From Pseudomonas sp. RIT-PI-r (lineage in GTDB: Bacteria > Pseudomonadota > Gammaproteobacteria > Pseudomonadales > Pseudomonadaceae): 64,000 bases of DNA. The notes beneath the pieces are model-generated. The model saw nothing but the letters and a program-made list of their open reading frames with translations. It was not told the origin of the DNA and did no database searches. The position numbers and the translations under genes are program-made. The DNA lies in contig NZ_LIGE01000030.1 in NCBI RefSeq assembly GCF_001297015.1, positions 1 to 64,000 on the forward strand, read 5' to 3'. Below are positions 31,788-40,351 of this stretch, piece after piece (the first letter of the stretch is position 1; each line of letters begins with the position of its first letter).

Positions 31788-33239
31788 TTAAATCCCACAG
31801 AGCTGACGCAACAAGCCGGTATCCAGATGCTTCTCCACCAGATCCGCCAAACGCTCGATATCGCGCTCGCGCAAGCCGTGGTAATCCACCGCCTGCACAT
31901 CGCTCAACCCGGCCCAGCGCAACAACGCTGCACTCGCCGCCGGCGATTCGAACAGGCCATGCAGATAGGTGCCGAATACCTGCTCATCAACACTCTGTGC
32001 ACCGTCGCAACGGCCATCATCCAGATGCACCGCAGCGTTTTCCAACGCCGGTCCGCTGGTCACGCCCGCATGAATTTCATAGCCGCTGACGTCGGCATCT
32101 TCCAGCGCCAGCCGCCCCCGCACATTGCGCAATTGCTTCTCGGCTTCAAGCGCCGTTTCAAAGGCCAGCAAGCCCAAACCAGCACTCGAACCGGGAGCGC
32201 CTTCGAGGCCGAGCGGGTCGTGCACCTGTTCACCGAGCATCTGCAGACCACCGCAAATCCCCAGCACTTTGCCGCCGTAACGCAGATGCCGGGCGATCGC
32301 CGTGTCCCAGCCGTTGGCGCGCAGATACGCCAGATCGCTGCGCACGCTTTTCGAGCCCGGCAGAATGATCAGATCAGCGGGAGGGATCGCCTGCCCCGGC
32401 CCGACAAATTGCAGGTCGACCTGCGGATGCAGGCGCAGCGGATCAAAATCGGTGTGGTTACTGATGCGCGGCAACACCGGCACCAGCACTTTCAGAACCT
32501 GCTCAGCCTTGTCAGTCTGGCGCTGGTCGATGCCGTCCTCGGCCTCCAGATGCAGATCCATCACGTACGGCAGCACGCCTACCACCGGTTTGCCGGTGCG
32601 TTCTTCCAACCAGTCGAGACCCGGTTGCAGCAAGGCGATGTCGCCGCGAAAACGATTGATGATGAAGCCTTTGACCCGCGCCTGTTCGCTCGGCGAAAGC
32701 AGTTCCAGCGTGCCGACCAGATGGGCAAAAACCCCGCCGCGATTGATATCGGCAATCAGCAGCACCGGACAATCCACCGCTTCGGCAAAACCCATGTTGG
32801 CGATGTCGCCGGCACGCAGATTGATCTCCGCCGGCGAGCCAGCACCTTCGACCATCACCAATGGATACGCGGCGCTGAGTCGCTCATGAGAAGCCAGAAC
32901 AGCTTGCATGGCGATGGCTTTGTAGTCGTGATACGCCACGGCATTCATCGACGTCACCGCGCGACCATGAATGATCACTTGGGCGCCGGTGTCGCTGTTC
33001 GGTTTGAGCAGAACAGGGTTCATGTCGGTGTGCGGCTCAAGAAACGCCGCTTGCGCCTGCACGGCTTGCGCTCGGCCAATCTCGCCACCGTCGGCTGTCA
33101 CCGCGCTGTTGAGCGCCATGTTCTGCGGCTTGAACGGCACGACCGCCACACCCTGACGTGTTGCCCAGCGGCACAGCGCCGTGACCAGTGTGCTTTTGCC
33201 GGCATCGGAAGTGGTGCCTTGCACCATCAGGGTGGTCAT
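31788..33239 (-). CDS. cobQ: Cobyric acid synthase (glutamine-hydrolysing)
   Basis: 483 aa. The N-terminal synthetase domain begins MTTLMVQGTTSDAGKSTLVT (P-loop-like, ATP) with PFKPQNMALNSAV and VEGAGSPAEINL. The C-terminal class I-like glutamine amidotransferase has LGICGGLQMLGEQVHDPLGL (nucleophile Cys in GICGG) and the His of YLHGLFES. It amidates side chains b, d, e and g of adenosylcobyrinate a,c-diamide. Start overlaps the cobD stop (ATGA). Confidence 0.97.
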   Translation of the reverse strand: MTTLMVQGTTSDAGKSTLVTALCRWATRQGVAVVPFKPQNMALNSAVTADGGEIGRAQAVQAQAAFLEPHTDMNPVLLKPNSDTGAQVIIHGRAVTSMNAVAYHDYKAIAMQAVLASHERLSAAYPLVMVEGAGSPAEINLRAGDIANMGFAEAVDCPVLLIADINRGGVFAHLVGTLELLSPSEQARVKGFIINRFRGDIALLQPGLDWLEERTGKPVVGVLPYVMDLHLEAEDGIDQRQTDKAEQVLKVLVPVLPRISNHTDFDPLRLHPQVDLQFVGPGQAIPPADLIILPGSKSVRSDLAYLRANGWDTAIARHLRYGGKVLGICGGLQMLGEQVHDPLGLEGAPGSSAGLGLLAFETALEAEKQLRNVRGRLALEDADVSGYEIHAGVTSGPALENAAVHLDDGRCDGAQSVDEQVFGTYLHGLFESPAASAALLRWAGLSDVQAVDYHGLRERDIERLADLVEKHLDTGLLRQLCGI

Positions 33240-34228
33240 GGGTTGTCCTTGGTGAAAGCGATTAAAGCCTGTTCCAGACGCGCCTCTTCAGCCGCATCAG
33301 CCGGCAAGCCGAAGCGCAGGCTGCTGTTGTGCGTGAAGATGCGCAGGAGAATGCCGCGTCGGGCCATGAATTCGTGCAGCGCTGGCGCCTTATCAGTGAC
33401 CAGCCACTGAAACAACGCGCAGCCGCCCTGCGGTTTGAAGCCGTAGCGTTCAAGCAGTGCGGCCAGCCGCTCGCTCGCTTCTTCGCTGCGAATCCGCTGG
33501 CGTGTGTGGCCTTCAGTGTCTTGCAGACACGCTTGGCCGAGCACCCGTGTCGGCCCGCTCACCACCCATGGCCCGACCTGTTCGGCGAGCAACCTGAGCA
33601 ACTTGCGCTCGGCCAGGACAAACCCCAAACGCACACCGGCGAGGCCAAAAAACTTGCCGAATGAACGCAGCACAATCAGCCCGACCTGATGCGCGTGAGC
33701 CGCCAGGCTCAGGTGCGGCGTGTTGTCCATGAACGCTTCATCGACCACCAGCCAGCCACCGCGCTGCGCCAGTCGCGCATGCCAGTCGAGCAGCCGTGCC
33801 GGTGTCAGGCTCAGGCCGGTCGGATTGTTCGGATTGACCACGACCAGCACGTCGAGGTTATCGAGAAAGAACTCGACTTCCTGCTCCAGCACTTCGCGCA
33901 CGATGTAGCCACTGCGGCGCCAGGCCTCGGCATGCTCGGCATAGCACGGCGATAAAACGCCAACCTTGCCAGCGCGACGCAAACGCGGCAGCAACTGAAT
34001 GGCCATCTGCGAACCGGCCACCGGCAGCACTTGCGTGGCACCGTAGTAATCGCACGCCGCCTGCTCCAGACCGTCGTCGGTTTCCGGCAGGCGCGCCCAG
34101 GCGCGCAGCGGGATGTCCGGGATCGGGAACGGCCACGGCGCAAGACCGCTGGACAGGTCGAGCCAGTCCGCCTCGGCGATGCCGTAATCGTGCGCCGCCT
34201 TGCGCAGCCGGCCACCGTGCTCAAGCAT
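33236..34228 (-). CDS. cobD: L-threonine-O-3-phosphate decarboxylase
   Basis: 330 aa from ATG 34228. Class I/II PLP aminotransferase fold: MLEHGGRLRKAAHDYGIAEA, LDLSSGLAPWPFP, VVVNPNNPTGLSLTPARLLD, VVDEAFMDN and the Schiff-base Lys in VLRSFGKFFGLAGVRLGFVL. It makes (R)-1-amino-2-propanol-O-phosphate, the linker of the nucleotide loop, which CbiB attaches. Overlaps the cbiB 3' end by 8 nt. Called cobC in P. denitrificans nomenclature. Confidence 0.93.
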   Translation of the reverse strand: MLEHGGRLRKAAHDYGIAEADWLDLSSGLAPWPFPIPDIPLRAWARLPETDDGLEQAACDYYGATQVLPVAGSQMAIQLLPRLRRAGKVGVLSPCYAEHAEAWRRSGYIVREVLEQEVEFFLDNLDVLVVVNPNNPTGLSLTPARLLDWHARLAQRGGWLVVDEAFMDNTPHLSLAAHAHQVGLIVLRSFGKFFGLAGVRLGFVLAERKLLRLLAEQVGPWVVSGPTRVLGQACLQDTEGHTRQRIRSEEASERLAALLERYGFKPQGGCALFQWLVTDKAPALHEFMARRGILLRIFTHNSSLRFGLPADAAEEARLEQALIAFTKDNP

Positions 34229-35129
34229 AGAATTCAGCCCCAACGCAAAGAATCAGCAGCCATAACCATACGCCGCGCTGGACCAATTGCCAGCCACGGT
34301 CGATGGAGTCGGCAGCGGCCGGTTGCCCTTCGCCGAGTTGCGGACGCTCATGCAGTTCACCGTGATAAATCGCCGGCCCACCCAATTCCACGCCCAGCGC
34401 ACCAGCGCCAGCCGCCATCACCGGACCTGCGTTAGGGCTATCCCACTTCGGCGCCTGTGTACGCCAGCACCTCAACGCGAGTCGGGTTTTGCCCAGCAAC
34501 GCGTAGGTCAACGCCACCAGACGCGCAGGAATGTAGTTCAACACGTCGTCGATTTTTGCCGCTGCCCAACCGAAACGCTCGAAGCGTTCGTTGCGATAGC
34601 CCCACATCGCATCGAGCGTGTTGCTCAAGCGATAGAGCACCACGCCCGGGGCTCCGGCGACGACAAACCAGAACAGCGCGGCAAACACCGCGTCACTGCC
34701 GTTTTCCAACACTGACTCAGTGGCAGCGCGAGCGACAGCAGTGCTGTCGAGTTCATCGGTCTGACGACTGACCAGATAGCCGACTCGCTTGCGCGCCTCA
34801 TCCAGATCATCCGCGCGCAAGGCTGCGGCTACCGGCGCGACATGCTCGCCGAGGCTGCGCATGCCGAGGGCGCAATACAACGCCAGAATCTCGACGACCC
34901 AACCCACATACGGCGCCCAGGAAAACGCCGTGGCGAGCAAGGTCAGCGGCACCACCGCGATCACCCACGCGGTGACGCCATGGCTGCGCCAGCCCCGCCC
35001 ACCGGCGTTGAAACGTTGCTCGATGCGCCCGGCAAAATTGCCGAACGCCACCAGCGGATGCCAGCGTTTCGGTTCACCCAGCAGCGCATCCAGCGCGACC
35101 GCGGCGACACTCAACAACGCCACACTCAT
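34221..35129 (-). CDS. cbiB: Adenosylcobinamide-phosphate synthase
   Basis: 302 aa from ATG 35129 (overlaps the bluB stop as ATGA). Membrane protein with LDALLGEPKRWHPLVAFGNF near the N-terminus, RQTDELDSTAVARAATESVL then ENGSDAVFAALFWFVVAGAP, and AKIDDVLNYIPARLVALTYA. It joins aminopropanol phosphate to adenosylcobyric acid at the inner membrane. Called cobD in P. denitrificans nomenclature. Confidence 0.95.
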   Translation of the reverse strand: MSVALLSVAAVALDALLGEPKRWHPLVAFGNFAGRIEQRFNAGGRGWRSHGVTAWVIAVVPLTLLATAFSWAPYVGWVVEILALYCALGMRSLGEHVAPVAAALRADDLDEARKRVGYLVSRQTDELDSTAVARAATESVLENGSDAVFAALFWFVVAGAPGVVLYRLSNTLDAMWGYRNERFERFGWAAAKIDDVLNYIPARLVALTYALLGKTRLALRCWRTQAPKWDSPNAGPVMAAGAGALGVELGGPAIYHGELHERPQLGEGQPAAADSIDRGWQLVQRGVWLWLLILCVGAEFYA

Positions 35130-35776
35130 TGACTCACTCCCCAATAATTCTCAAACAGCAACTCATTGAGCGGACGCGCCTGTGCCCACCCTTCGAGTAC
35201 CAGCATCGGCGCCGGATAGAATTCCTTGACCGGGCCCAGACATAAAACGGCCAGAGGCTTGGCACCTTCGGGCAACTTCAGCAAATCCGCCAACGCCTGT
35301 GGCTCGAACAGCGAGACCCAACCCATGCCCAAGCCTTCGGCACGCGAGGCCAGCCACAGATTCTGGATCGCGCAGGACAGCGAGGCCATGTCCATTTCCG
35401 GCAGCGTGCGGCGCCCGAAGATGTGTTTGTCGCGATCATCCATCAGCGCCGCAACCAGCACTTCGGCGCAGTCACTGATGCCTTCGACCTTGAGTTTCAT
35501 GAACTCGTCACTGCGCTCGCCGAGGGCTTCGGCGGTGCGGATGCGTTCCTCTTCCACAAGATTCTGGATCTCGCCGCGCAGGCTACTGTCGCTGATGCGG
35601 ATGAAGCGCCAGGGCTGCATCAGGCCAACGCTTGGGGCCTGGTGGGCGGCTTCCAGAAGTCGGCGCAACAACTCCGGTTCGACGCTGCCGCCGGTGAAGT
35701 GGCGCATGTCGCGGCGTTCGGCGATGGCTTTATAGACGGCTTGGCGCTCGGCTTCGGAGAATGCGTTGTCGGTCAT
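35126..35776 (-). CDS. bluB: 5,6-dimethylbenzimidazole synthase
   Basis: 216 aa, nitroreductase-like flavin fold. RRDMRHFTGGSVEPELLRRL, EAAHQAPSVGLMQPWRFIRI, CAIQNLWLASRAEGLGMGWV and LCLGPVKEFYPAPML are BluB signatures. The enzyme uses O2 to cannibalise FMN into DMB, so this organism makes aerobic-type B12 lower ligand. Overlaps cobB by 4 nt, its ATG falling in the REPIN-derived tail of cobB. Confidence 0.95.
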   Translation of the reverse strand: MTDNAFSEAERQAVYKAIAERRDMRHFTGGSVEPELLRRLLEAAHQAPSVGLMQPWRFIRISDSSLRGEIQNLVEEERIRTAEALGERSDEFMKLKVEGISDCAEVLVAALMDDRDKHIFGRRTLPEMDMASLSCAIQNLWLASRAEGLGMGWVSLFEPQALADLLKLPEGAKPLAVLCLGPVKEFYPAPMLVLEGWAQARPLNELLFENYWGVSQ

Positions 35777-37173
35777 GGCCCTTTCGCGAGCAGGCTCGCT
35801 CCCACAGGGGATTGCATTTCTTCAGGAAGCTCACCGTCCACTGTGGGAGCTGGCTTGCCAGCGATGGCGGCCTGGAGGCCAGGCGCGAACAGTGCAGCGA
35901 CAGCCGCCGGATTCGACGGGAAATAAAAGTGCACGTACGACGCCGTCATCCGCCCTTCCCGATAAACCGCCTCAGCACCACGCCCACCATTCGGACTCAA
36001 GCCACGCGCAATCGGCGTCAGTTCGGTAGTCGTCAACGAATGATGATAAGTGTGCCCACGCAACGAACCTTCCGGCAGATCCACCGCTTGCAGCGCCAGT
36101 GCCGCCAGACGCTTTTGCATCACCGCGTCGCCCTTGAGCAGTCCGACCAATTCGGTGCGAGCGCCTTCAACGTCCGTCAAAGAGTCGAGCAGATACAACA
36201 TGCCGCCACACTCAGCGAGCAACGGTTTACCCGCTGCATGATGCGCGCGAATCGCCTCAAGCATCGCAGTGTTCTGCGACAACGCAACATGGTGCAATTC
36301 CGGGTAACCGCCGGGCAGATACAGACTGTCTGCCTCAGGCAATTGCGTATCGCGAATCGGTGAGAAGAAGCTCAACTGAGCACCCATCGCGCGCAGCAGA
36401 TCCAGACTCGCGCCGTAGGTGAAGGCAAACGCCTCATCACGCGCAACGGCAATGCGCACATCCTTCAGCAGCGGCTCGACAGCGATAACATCCGGTGCGG
36501 CAAATTCTACGGCCGGTGGCAGCGCTACCTCGCAACTACTGGCCAGTGCGTCGGCAGCGGCGTCGAGACGCACATCAAGGTCATTCAACTCGCTGGCCTG
36601 AACCAGACCGAGGTGACGACTCGGCAATTCGATGCCAGTCTCGCGCGACAACGCACCGTACCAACGCAGACCTTCGGTGAGGCTGCCTTCGAGCAATTGC
36701 GCATGGCGCAAGGTGCCGACACGATTGGCCAACACACCGGCAAACGGCAGATCCGGCTGATACTTCGCCAAGCCCAGCGCCAACGCACCAAAGGTCTGCG
36801 CCATCGCCGTGCCGTCGATCACCCCGAGCACCGGCACACCGAAATGCCGCGCCAGATCGGCACTCGACGGCGTGCCGTCGAACAGGCCCATCACGCCTTC
36901 GATCAGAATCAGATCCGCCTCGGCAGCGGCTTCCCACAACAGACGACGACTTTCCTGCTCGCCGACCATCCACATGTCCAGTTGATACACCGGCGCACCG
37001 CTGGCGCGCTCGAGAATCATCGGGTCAAGAAAGTCCGGGCCGCATTTGAACACGCGCACTTTGCGCCCCTGATTGCGATGCAAACGGGCGAGCGCAGCGG
37101 TGACGGTGGTCTTGCCCTGACCGGAGGCCGGCGCGGCAATGAGGACCGCCGGGCAGTGACGTGGCTGATTCAA
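35773..37173 (-). CDS. cobB: Cobyrinate a,c-diamide synthase, with REPIN-derived C-terminus
   Basis: 466 aa if translation starts at TTG 37173, which overlaps the cobO stop (reads NQPRHCPAVLIAAPASGQGK); no ATG is available near the true N-terminus. P-loop-like APASGQGKTTVTAALARLH, VFKCGPDFLDPMILERASGA, IEGVMGLFDGTPSSADLARH and GATase Cys in LLAECGGMLYLLDSLTDVEG. It amidates carboxylates a and c of cobyrinate. The last ~30 residues (from about AIAGKPAPT to VGASLLAKGP) are encoded by a REPIN and are unlikely to be part of the ancestral protein. Confidence 0.95.
   Translation of the reverse strand: MNQPRHCPAVLIAAPASGQGKTTVTAALARLHRNQGRKVRVFKCGPDFLDPMILERASGAPVYQLDMWMVGEQESRRLLWEAAAEADLILIEGVMGLFDGTPSSADLARHFGVPVLGVIDGTAMAQTFGALALGLAKYQPDLPFAGVLANRVGTLRHAQLLEGSLTEGLRWYGALSRETGIELPSRHLGLVQASELNDLDVRLDAAADALASSCEVALPPAVEFAAPDVIAVEPLLKDVRIAVARDEAFAFTYGASLDLLRAMGAQLSFFSPIRDTQLPEADSLYLPGGYPELHHVALSQNTAMLEAIRAHHAAGKPLLAECGGMLYLLDSLTDVEGARTELVGLLKGDAVMQKRLAALALQAVDLPEGSLRGHTYHHSLTTTELTPIARGLSPNGGRGAEAVYREGRMTASYVHFYFPSNPAAVAALFAPGLQAAIAGKPAPTVDGELPEEMQSPVGASLLAKGP
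35782..35870. repeat. REPIN forming the 3' end of cobB
   Basis: TCGCGAGCAGGCTCGCTCCC at the left and inverted GTGGGAGCTGGCTTGCCAGC at the right. The arms belong to two related REP types (CTGCTCGCG and GGCTTGCCAGC). The whole element is inside the cobB reading frame and ends six bases before the bluB ATG. Confidence 0.85.
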
Positions 37174-37781
37174 AGTTCGACGCCTTTCTGCGCTTTGATG
37201 CCGGCCTGGAAGGCGTGTTTGAGCATGCCCATTTCGGTGACCGTGTCGCCCATTTCGATCATTTCCGGCTTGGCCGCGCGACCGGTGACGATCACGTGCT
37301 GCATCGGCGGACGCGCCTGCAGATCGCTGAGCACCTGATCGAGATCGAGGTAGCCGTGCTTGAGGGCGATGTTCAACTCGTCGAGCACCACCAGACCGAT
37401 CGACGGATCGCGCAGCAGCTCGCGGGAGACGGCCCACGCGGCTTCGGCGGCAGCGATGTCACGTTGGCGGTCCTGGGTTTCCCAGGTGAAGCCCTCGCCC
37501 ATCACGTGGAAGCGCACTTGCTCGGGGAAGCGGCGGAAGAACAATTCTTCACCGGTGCTGTTGCGGCCCTTGATGAACTGCACCACGCCGCACTGCATGC
37601 CGTGACCCATGGCGCGGGCGAGCATGCCGAACGCCGAGCTGCTTTTGCCTTTGCCGTTGCCGGTCAGCACCAGCACCAGGCCGCACTCGTCAGGCGAGTT
37701 GGCGATGCGTTCGTCGATCACGGCTTTTTTGCGCTGCATACGCGCCAGATGGCGTTCGTCGCGCTCGGGGGAATCAGTCAT
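37170..37781 (-). CDS. cobO: Cob(I)yrinic acid a,c-diamide adenosyltransferase
   Basis: 203 aa from ATG 37781 with GGAGAG upstream; the longer frame to 37898 runs into the riboswitch. P-loop VLTGNGKGKSSSAFGMLARA, VVQFIKGRNSTGEE, VLDELNIALKHGYLDLDQVL and VIVTGRAAKPEMIEMGDTVT are typical of the CobA/CobO/BtuR family. It transfers adenosyl from ATP to Co(I) of corrinoids. First gene of the operon, directly downstream of the B12 riboswitch. Confidence 0.96.
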   Translation of the reverse strand: MTDSPERDERHLARMQRKKAVIDERIANSPDECGLVLVLTGNGKGKSSSAFGMLARAMGHGMQCGVVQFIKGRNSTGEELFFRRFPEQVRFHVMGEGFTWETQDRQRDIAAAEAAWAVSRELLRDPSIGLVVLDELNIALKHGYLDLDQVLSDLQARPPMQHVIVTGRAAKPEMIEMGDTVTEMGMLKHAFQAGIKAQKGVEL

Positions 37782-37836
37782 GGGGGAGCTCTCCGTTGGG
37801 GCTGGATAACGGCGGGCAGGCACAAGAATAGACGGC

Positions 37837-37866
37837 AAAAAGCCTGGCATCGCCCACCGTGATGCC
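37837..37866 (-). terminator. Expression-platform terminator of the B12 riboswitch
   Basis: Minus strand: GGCATC (37866-37861) pairs with GATGCC (37851-37846) around ACGGTGGGC, followed by AGGC and TTTTT. It lies between the aptamer and the cobO start, so ligand binding can stop transcription before the operon. Confidence 0.7.
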
Positions 37867-38085
37867 GCTGGATGGATCAGGCCGGTCTCCGGGCTCATGA
37901 GCGGCGCTTGGCCTGGCTGCGCGCCTTCCCGCTTGTTTCGAAGCAGTGGCTCAAGGCGCAGCTTTTACTCATTTACCGTTGCGGGGGCAGCGCCGGGATC
38001 GTGATCGTTCTTCGCTTGAAGACAACCCTCACCGGCTTCCCTGTTTCACTCTGTCGACCGCAGTCACAGAGCACCTGAAACAAGC
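37867..38085 (-). promoter_or_regulatory. Cobalamin (B12) riboswitch
   Basis: Minus strand carries the conserved pieces in order: GGAAGCCGGTGAGGGTTGTC (complement of 38021-38040), GCTGCCCCCGCAACGGTAA (37973-37991), and the B12 box GAGCCCGGAGACCGGCCTG near 37875-37895. It precedes cobO, first gene of the cobalamin operon. Binding of adenosylcobalamin is expected to shut the operon off, here probably through the terminator at 37837-37866. Confidence 0.95.
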
Positions 38086-38255
38086 CGCGAAGGTTAGAGG
38101 GTTGGGGGTGGAGCGTCAATTAAAGAGGGGGCCAGCGGGCGAATAACTGCCGCCGATCAATTATCTGGCGCCAATCTTGTGCCACACCGATACAAATGAT
38201 ATCAAAGAGCCATGCTTTTCTCGAAAAAGCCACCACAACAATAAGGATGATGACG

Positions 38256-38840
38256 ATGCAAGGCATGATCATCAGCAACCCGCGCCTGGAATTCATGCGC
38301 CCGGTGCTTGAACGCTGGTTTGACTGTATCGACCGTTACAACGCCGTACGCGGCGACAGCGACACGCCTTACTGGCACGACGAGAAAGCCAATCTCGGCT
38401 TGCTGACCGCAGCAGCCTGGATGGCCGAATTGGTCACTCTCAACGACACTGCCACGCGCAAACAGAATGAAGAAGGCGAGCGCAATGCCCGCGCCGACCT
38501 GTTCCTCGCCGGCGCCGAAGACCGCGCTTACATCCAGGCCACGCAGCGCTGGCCCCGGGTGAATAATCTCAACCTGACCCAAGCTCTCCTCGACATCACC
38601 AGCGATGCGAAACGCATCAGCTTTGCCAGCGACCTCAAACTCGGCTGCCTGTTTGTCGCGCCGCAAAAAGCCCAACACAGCGCCAGCCCCGAAGAGCTGC
38701 AAGACATGGTCGACGACCTGCAAAAGGAGCACACCTGCGCGGTCGCCTGGTATTTCCCCTACGCCTACCGCAAGTTGCGCAGCGAGGCTGGCAACTATCA
38801 TCCGGGCATCGCCGTGCTGTTCAAGGAAGCCCGCGGCTGA
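38256..38840 (+). CDS. Conserved hypothetical protein, 194 aa
   Basis: The family is not recognised. AAGG about nine bases upstream favours ATG 38256 (MQGMIISNPRLEFMRPVLER) over the earlier in-frame ATGs. The protein is soluble and acidic/aromatic, with YWHDEKANLGLLTAAAWMAE, LNLTQALLDITSDAKRIS and a C-terminal YFPYAYRKLRSEAGNYHPGI. No signal peptide or membrane segment. It stands between the riboswitch (divergent) and a lipoprotein gene on the same strand. Confidence 0.7.
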   Translation: MQGMIISNPRLEFMRPVLERWFDCIDRYNAVRGDSDTPYWHDEKANLGLLTAAAWMAELVTLNDTATRKQNEEGERNARADLFLAGAEDRAYIQATQRWPRVNNLNLTQALLDITSDAKRISFASDLKLGCLFVAPQKAQHSASPEELQDMVDDLQKEHTCAVAWYFPYAYRKLRSEAGNYHPGIAVLFKEARG

Positions 38841-38906
38841 GCAGTTGAACCATCGGGCTTGCGCCCTCCTCTATGATTAGGAATGCATTCATAGGGAAGA
38901 TAAGCA

Positions 38907-40220
38907 ATGCGCAAGCCCCAGCTCGTTTTCGTCATCGCTTTCGCCGGAGGGCTCGCCGCCTGCGGTGAGAGCTCCAGCCTGCAAGTCTCCGACGGCACCG
39001 GCCCGTCACCGAAGCTGCCCGAACCGAACAAGACCCTGATCCCGACGGTGAACATCGCCCCGGCGATCGGCTGGCCCGAAGGTGCCAAACCGACGGCAGC
39101 GGCGGGTACGCAAGTCGCGGCCTTCGCAGAAGGTCTCGACCACCCGCGCTGGCTCTATGTGCTGCCCAATGGTGATGTACTGGTGGCGGAAACCAATGCT
39201 CCACCAAAACCCGACGACAGCAAAGGTATCAGGGGCTGGGTCATGAAGACCGTGATGGGCAAGGCTGGCGCCGGCGTGCCGAGCCCGAACCGCATCACCT
39301 TGCTGCGAGATGCCGACCACGATGGCGTGGCCGAAACCCGCACGGTGTTTCTGCAAAACCTCAACTCGCCTTTCGGCATGACGCTGGTCGGCAATGACTT
39401 GTACGTCGCCGACACCGATCGTCTGTTGCGCTTCCATTACGAACCCGGTGCGACCGAGATCAAGACGCAACCGATCAAGGTCGTCGATCTGCCCGGCGGT
39501 ACGCTGAATCACCACTGGACCAAAAACGTTATCGCCAGCAAGGACGGCAGCAAGCTGTACGTGACAGTCGGCTCGAACAGCAACGTCGGCGAAAACGGTC
39601 TGGATAAAGAAGAAGGTCGTGCAGCGATTTGGGAAGTGGATCGGGCAACCGGCAATCACCGGATCTTTGCTTCCGGTATTCGCAACCCGAACGGCCTGGC
39701 GTGGGAGCCTGCCAGCGGTGCGTTGTGGACGGCGGTGAATGAGCGCGACGAGATCGGTAGCGACCTGGTGCCGGACTACATCACTTCGGTAAAGGACGGT
39801 GGTTTTTATGGCTGGCCGTTCAGTTATTACGGGCAGCACGTCGATGTGCGCGTCGAGCCGCAAAATCTCGACCTGGTGGCCAAGGCCATCGCTCCGGATT
39901 ATGCCGTCGGCCCGCATACCGCTTCTCTCGGTCTGACGTTCGCCGAAGGCAACACCTTGCCGGCGCAGTTCAAGGAAGGCGCCTTTATCGGCCAGCACGG
40001 CTCATGGAATCGCAAACCGCACAGTGGCTACAAAGTGATCTTCGTGCCGTTTACCGGCGGCAAGCCGAGCGGCAAACCGGTGGATGTGCTGACCGGTTTC
40101 CTCGACAAGGACGAGAATGCTTTGGGTCGGCCGGTGGGTGTGGTGATTGATCAGCAGGGTGGTCTGCTGGTGGCGGATGATGTCGGCAACAAGGTGTGGC
40201 GAGTGTCGGCCAGCAAATAA
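38907..40220 (+). CDS. PQQ-dependent sugar (sorbosone-type) dehydrogenase, lipoprotein
   Basis: 437 aa. Lipoprotein signal MRKPQLVFVIAFAGGLAAC with Cys at 19. Six-bladed beta-propeller of the soluble glucose/sorbosone dehydrogenase family: GLDHPRWLYVLPNGDVLVAE, RTVFLQNLNSPFGMTLVGND, GSKLYVTVGSNSNVGENG, ASGIRNPNGLAWEPASGALW and GAFIGQHGSWNRKPHSGYKV. Such proteins oxidise aldoses or sorbosones with PQQ, though many close homologues are uncharacterised. Exported and anchored by lipid; the GE after Cys allows sorting to the outer membrane. Confidence 0.85.
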   Translation: MRKPQLVFVIAFAGGLAACGESSSLQVSDGTGPSPKLPEPNKTLIPTVNIAPAIGWPEGAKPTAAAGTQVAAFAEGLDHPRWLYVLPNGDVLVAETNAPPKPDDSKGIRGWVMKTVMGKAGAGVPSPNRITLLRDADHDGVAETRTVFLQNLNSPFGMTLVGNDLYVADTDRLLRFHYEPGATEIKTQPIKVVDLPGGTLNHHWTKNVIASKDGSKLYVTVGSNSNVGENGLDKEEGRAAIWEVDRATGNHRIFASGIRNPNGLAWEPASGALWTAVNERDEIGSDLVPDYITSVKDGGFYGWPFSYYGQHVDVRVEPQNLDLVAKAIAPDYAVGPHTASLGLTFAEGNTLPAQFKEGAFIGQHGSWNRKPHSGYKVIFVPFTGGKPSGKPVDVLTGFLDKDENALGRPVGVVIDQQGGLLVADDVGNKVWRVSASK

Positions 40221-40240
40221 TTTTCGCCATGCACAAGCAA

Positions 40241-40334
40241 CTGTAGGAGTGAGCCTGCTCGCGATGGCGGTCGATAATTCAACATTGATGTTGAATGTGG
40301 CACCGTCATCGCGAGCAGGCTCACTCCTACAGGG
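40241..40334. repeat. REPIN, GTAGGAGTGAGCCTGCTCGCG class
   Basis: CTGTAGGAGTGAGCCTGCTC plus GCGATGGCGG, inverted on the right as ATCGCGAGCAGGCTCACTCC. Lies between convergent genes. Confidence 0.9.
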
Positions 40335-40351
40335 GATTGTGTGTGGCTGGA

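Noticed and set aside
31713..33410. 565-codon plus-strand frame opposite cobQ
   Set aside because: His/Arg/Gln-rich shadow of cobQ; no ribosome site or family motif.
35773..37437. Longer cobB frame upstream of 37173
   Set aside because: The upstream part is Arg-rich shadow of cobO; family homology begins at the TTG overlapping the cobO stop.
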